From Nanobdellati archaeon (GTDB lineage Archaea; Nanobdellota; Nanobdellia; UBA10117): a stretch of DNA of 11,365 nt. The stretch covers positions 1 through 11,365 of the forward strand of contig JAGVWH010000008.1 of the NCBI GenBank assembly GCA_018304365.1, in the 5' to 3' direction. Below are positions 10,414-11,365 of the stretch, one piece after another (position 1 is the stretch's first letter; the number at the start of each line of letters is the position of its first letter). The position numbers and the translations under genes were made by a program. The notes under the pieces are model-generated. The model was not told the origin of the DNA, ran no database searches, and was given only the letters and a program-made list of their open reading frames with translations.

Positions 10414-10437
10414 ATCGTTTTACTTATAGAACTTAAA

Positions 10438-10456
10438 AAACATATCACTGATTCGG
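10438..10456. repeat. Hairpin repeat, decayed copy 3
   Basis: AAACATATCACTGATTCGG matches the first 19 bases of the repeat with two differences. The right arm is lost, so no stem forms. It lies 48 bases from copy 2 and 18 bases after the stop codon of the unknown gene. On the minus strand its ATATG runs into six T residues, a possible terminator for that gene. Confidence 0.65.
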
Positions 10457-10474
10457 CTAAAAGCGTTATTTAAT

Positions 10475-11356
10475 CTAAGGCAAGCTCTTAATTCTCCTTT
10501 GAGTTTCTAATTTAAAATCTCTAAATAATGCTAATGGTCCTATTTCTGGATTTGGAAAAAAGTCCCAATAATCTTTTTGTGATAAACTTTCTTTTCCGCA
10601 ATGTCCAGAAGATGCTGTTAAAGACCACTTCCTTGCAATGCTTGCATTCTGCCACGCTAAATGTGCTGAAGTATTTAGTACAACTGGTGTTTTTATTGCT
10701 CTCAAATTTCCTTTTGGAGTTACTAAATAAGTTTCTGGATATTGATACTCGCCATCCCATCCAAATCTAGCTAATCCTCTTAGATCAACTTCTGCTCTTT
10801 TAAATACGCAGACTACTAAAGGCATATTTTTTCCCCGTTTATCTTTAAGTTTTTGTCCCATTTCAATTAACTCGTCTAGATTAGACGCTCCGCCCTTGCT
10901 AGGTTCTGTAATACCGCAAGTCATTCTTGGCATAGGTAAACCTAAGGGCAGTCCAGTAAATGCTCTTCCAGTTTCTTTTCCTGTGGAATATCTGGAACCT
11001 AATCTCCTATTTCTAACTGTGCCAGTTGAAACTAATTTGATTGGTTTCGATTCAAAACCTTCCATATCATATCTAAAATAAGGGTATGTTTTCAAACCAT
11101 TTGGCAATTTGTGTCTTGGATTATCTGTCAAATTGAAATTTAGCGGTCCTATTTGTTCACCATCGCCATAATATGTGTCTAATTGAAATAAGGAATCATC
11201 TAAATCCGTTCGTTTATCGAACATAGGCGTTTCCAAAAGATGCTGCATAGTTTCATGCTGTACTATAGTTGTATCTGTAATTACATTAACTCTACCAGCC
11301 TTAACTTTTGTATAATTTGCATCCGTATCCATAGCGATAATATGTAAATTATCCAT
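10475..11356 (-). CDS. Unrecognised protein, possibly N-terminally truncated by the window
   Basis: I do not recognise this protein, which has 293 residues from ATG 11356. The frame is open upstream to the window edge (E-S-L before the Met) and no Shine-Dalgarno site is evident, so the true start may lie outside. It is soluble-looking, without signal peptide or membrane segments. Visible features are a polar N-terminal third with DTDANYT, an Arg/Gly-rich middle (TVRNRRLGSRYSTGKETGRA, 113-132), the loop GLPLGLPMPRM (135-145), a charged helix NLDELIEMGQKLKDKRGK (159-176) followed by a hydrophobic strand LVVCVF (180-185), and an aromatic C-terminal part (AHLAWQNASIARKW, 231-244; DYWDFFPNPEIGPL, 262-275). 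Three lone cysteines do not form a metal site. Base composition is like its neighbours. The repeat cluster lies directly downstream. Confidence 0.7.
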   Translation of the reverse strand: MDNLHIIAMDTDANYTKVKAGRVNVITDTTIVQHETMQHLLETPMFDKRTDLDDSLFQLDTYYGDGEQIGPLNFNLTDNPRHKLPNGLKTYPYFRYDMEGFESKPIKLVSTGTVRNRRLGSRYSTGKETGRAFTGLPLGLPMPRMTCGITEPSKGGASNLDELIEMGQKLKDKRGKNMPLVVCVFKRAEVDLRGLARFGWDGEYQYPETYLVTPKGNLRAIKTPVVLNTSAHLAWQNASIARKWSLTASSGHCGKESLSQKDYWDFFPNPEIGPLALFRDFKLETQRRIKSLP

Positions 11357-11365
11357 AAGACTTTC

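Noticed and set aside
10345..10456. Possible small CRISPR array
   Set aside because: There are only three units, one badly decayed, the gaps are 21-24 bases, and no cas gene is in the window. Local hairpin repeats explain it better.

Overview
The window is archaeal. Its core is the RNA polymerase gene cluster of Archaea, read on the minus strand in the order rpoH, rpoB2, rpoB1, rpoA1, rpoA2, rpl30e, nusA. The largest subunit is split into A' and A'', and the second largest into B'' and B'. A split B is typical of methanogen-type and related Euryarchaeota and also occurs in some small-genome (DPANN-type) lineages. The DNA is AT-rich, the genes overlap or nearly touch, and a tRNA gene carries an archaeal bulge-helix-bulge intron. 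I cannot name the genus; an AT-rich euryarchaeote or a DPANN archaeon fits best.

Region 1 (34-8254, minus strand): the polymerase operon. A TATA box just past the end of a regulator gene would start transcription near 8224. The message would begin with an unusually GC-rich block of 73 nt that looks like a structured leader, followed by rpoH. Most gene junctions overlap by 1 to 29 bases and carry strong Shine-Dalgarno sites. The exception is rpoB1-rpoA1, where a spacer of about 100 bases holds three perfect inverted repeats. RpoA1 has a proline and several other substitutions in its bridge helix, normally one of the most invariant parts of the polymerase. Bases 1-33, downstream of nusA, hold no gene I can support.

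Region 2 (8256-10181): a small winged-helix regulator (minus) and a B12-binding-type radical SAM enzyme (plus), transcribed divergently from a 129-bp intergenic region. That region has palindromes and repeated TTGTA/TACAA half-sites, so the regulator probably controls itself, the enzyme, or both.

Region 3 (10182-10474): an intron-containing tRNA-Asp(GUC) gene on the minus strand, convergent with the radical SAM gene. Upstream of it are two exact copies and one decayed copy of a 24-bp hairpin-forming repeat.

Region 4 (10475-11365, minus): a protein of at least 293 residues that I do not recognise. Its reading frame is still open at the window edge, so it may be cut off at its N-terminus.
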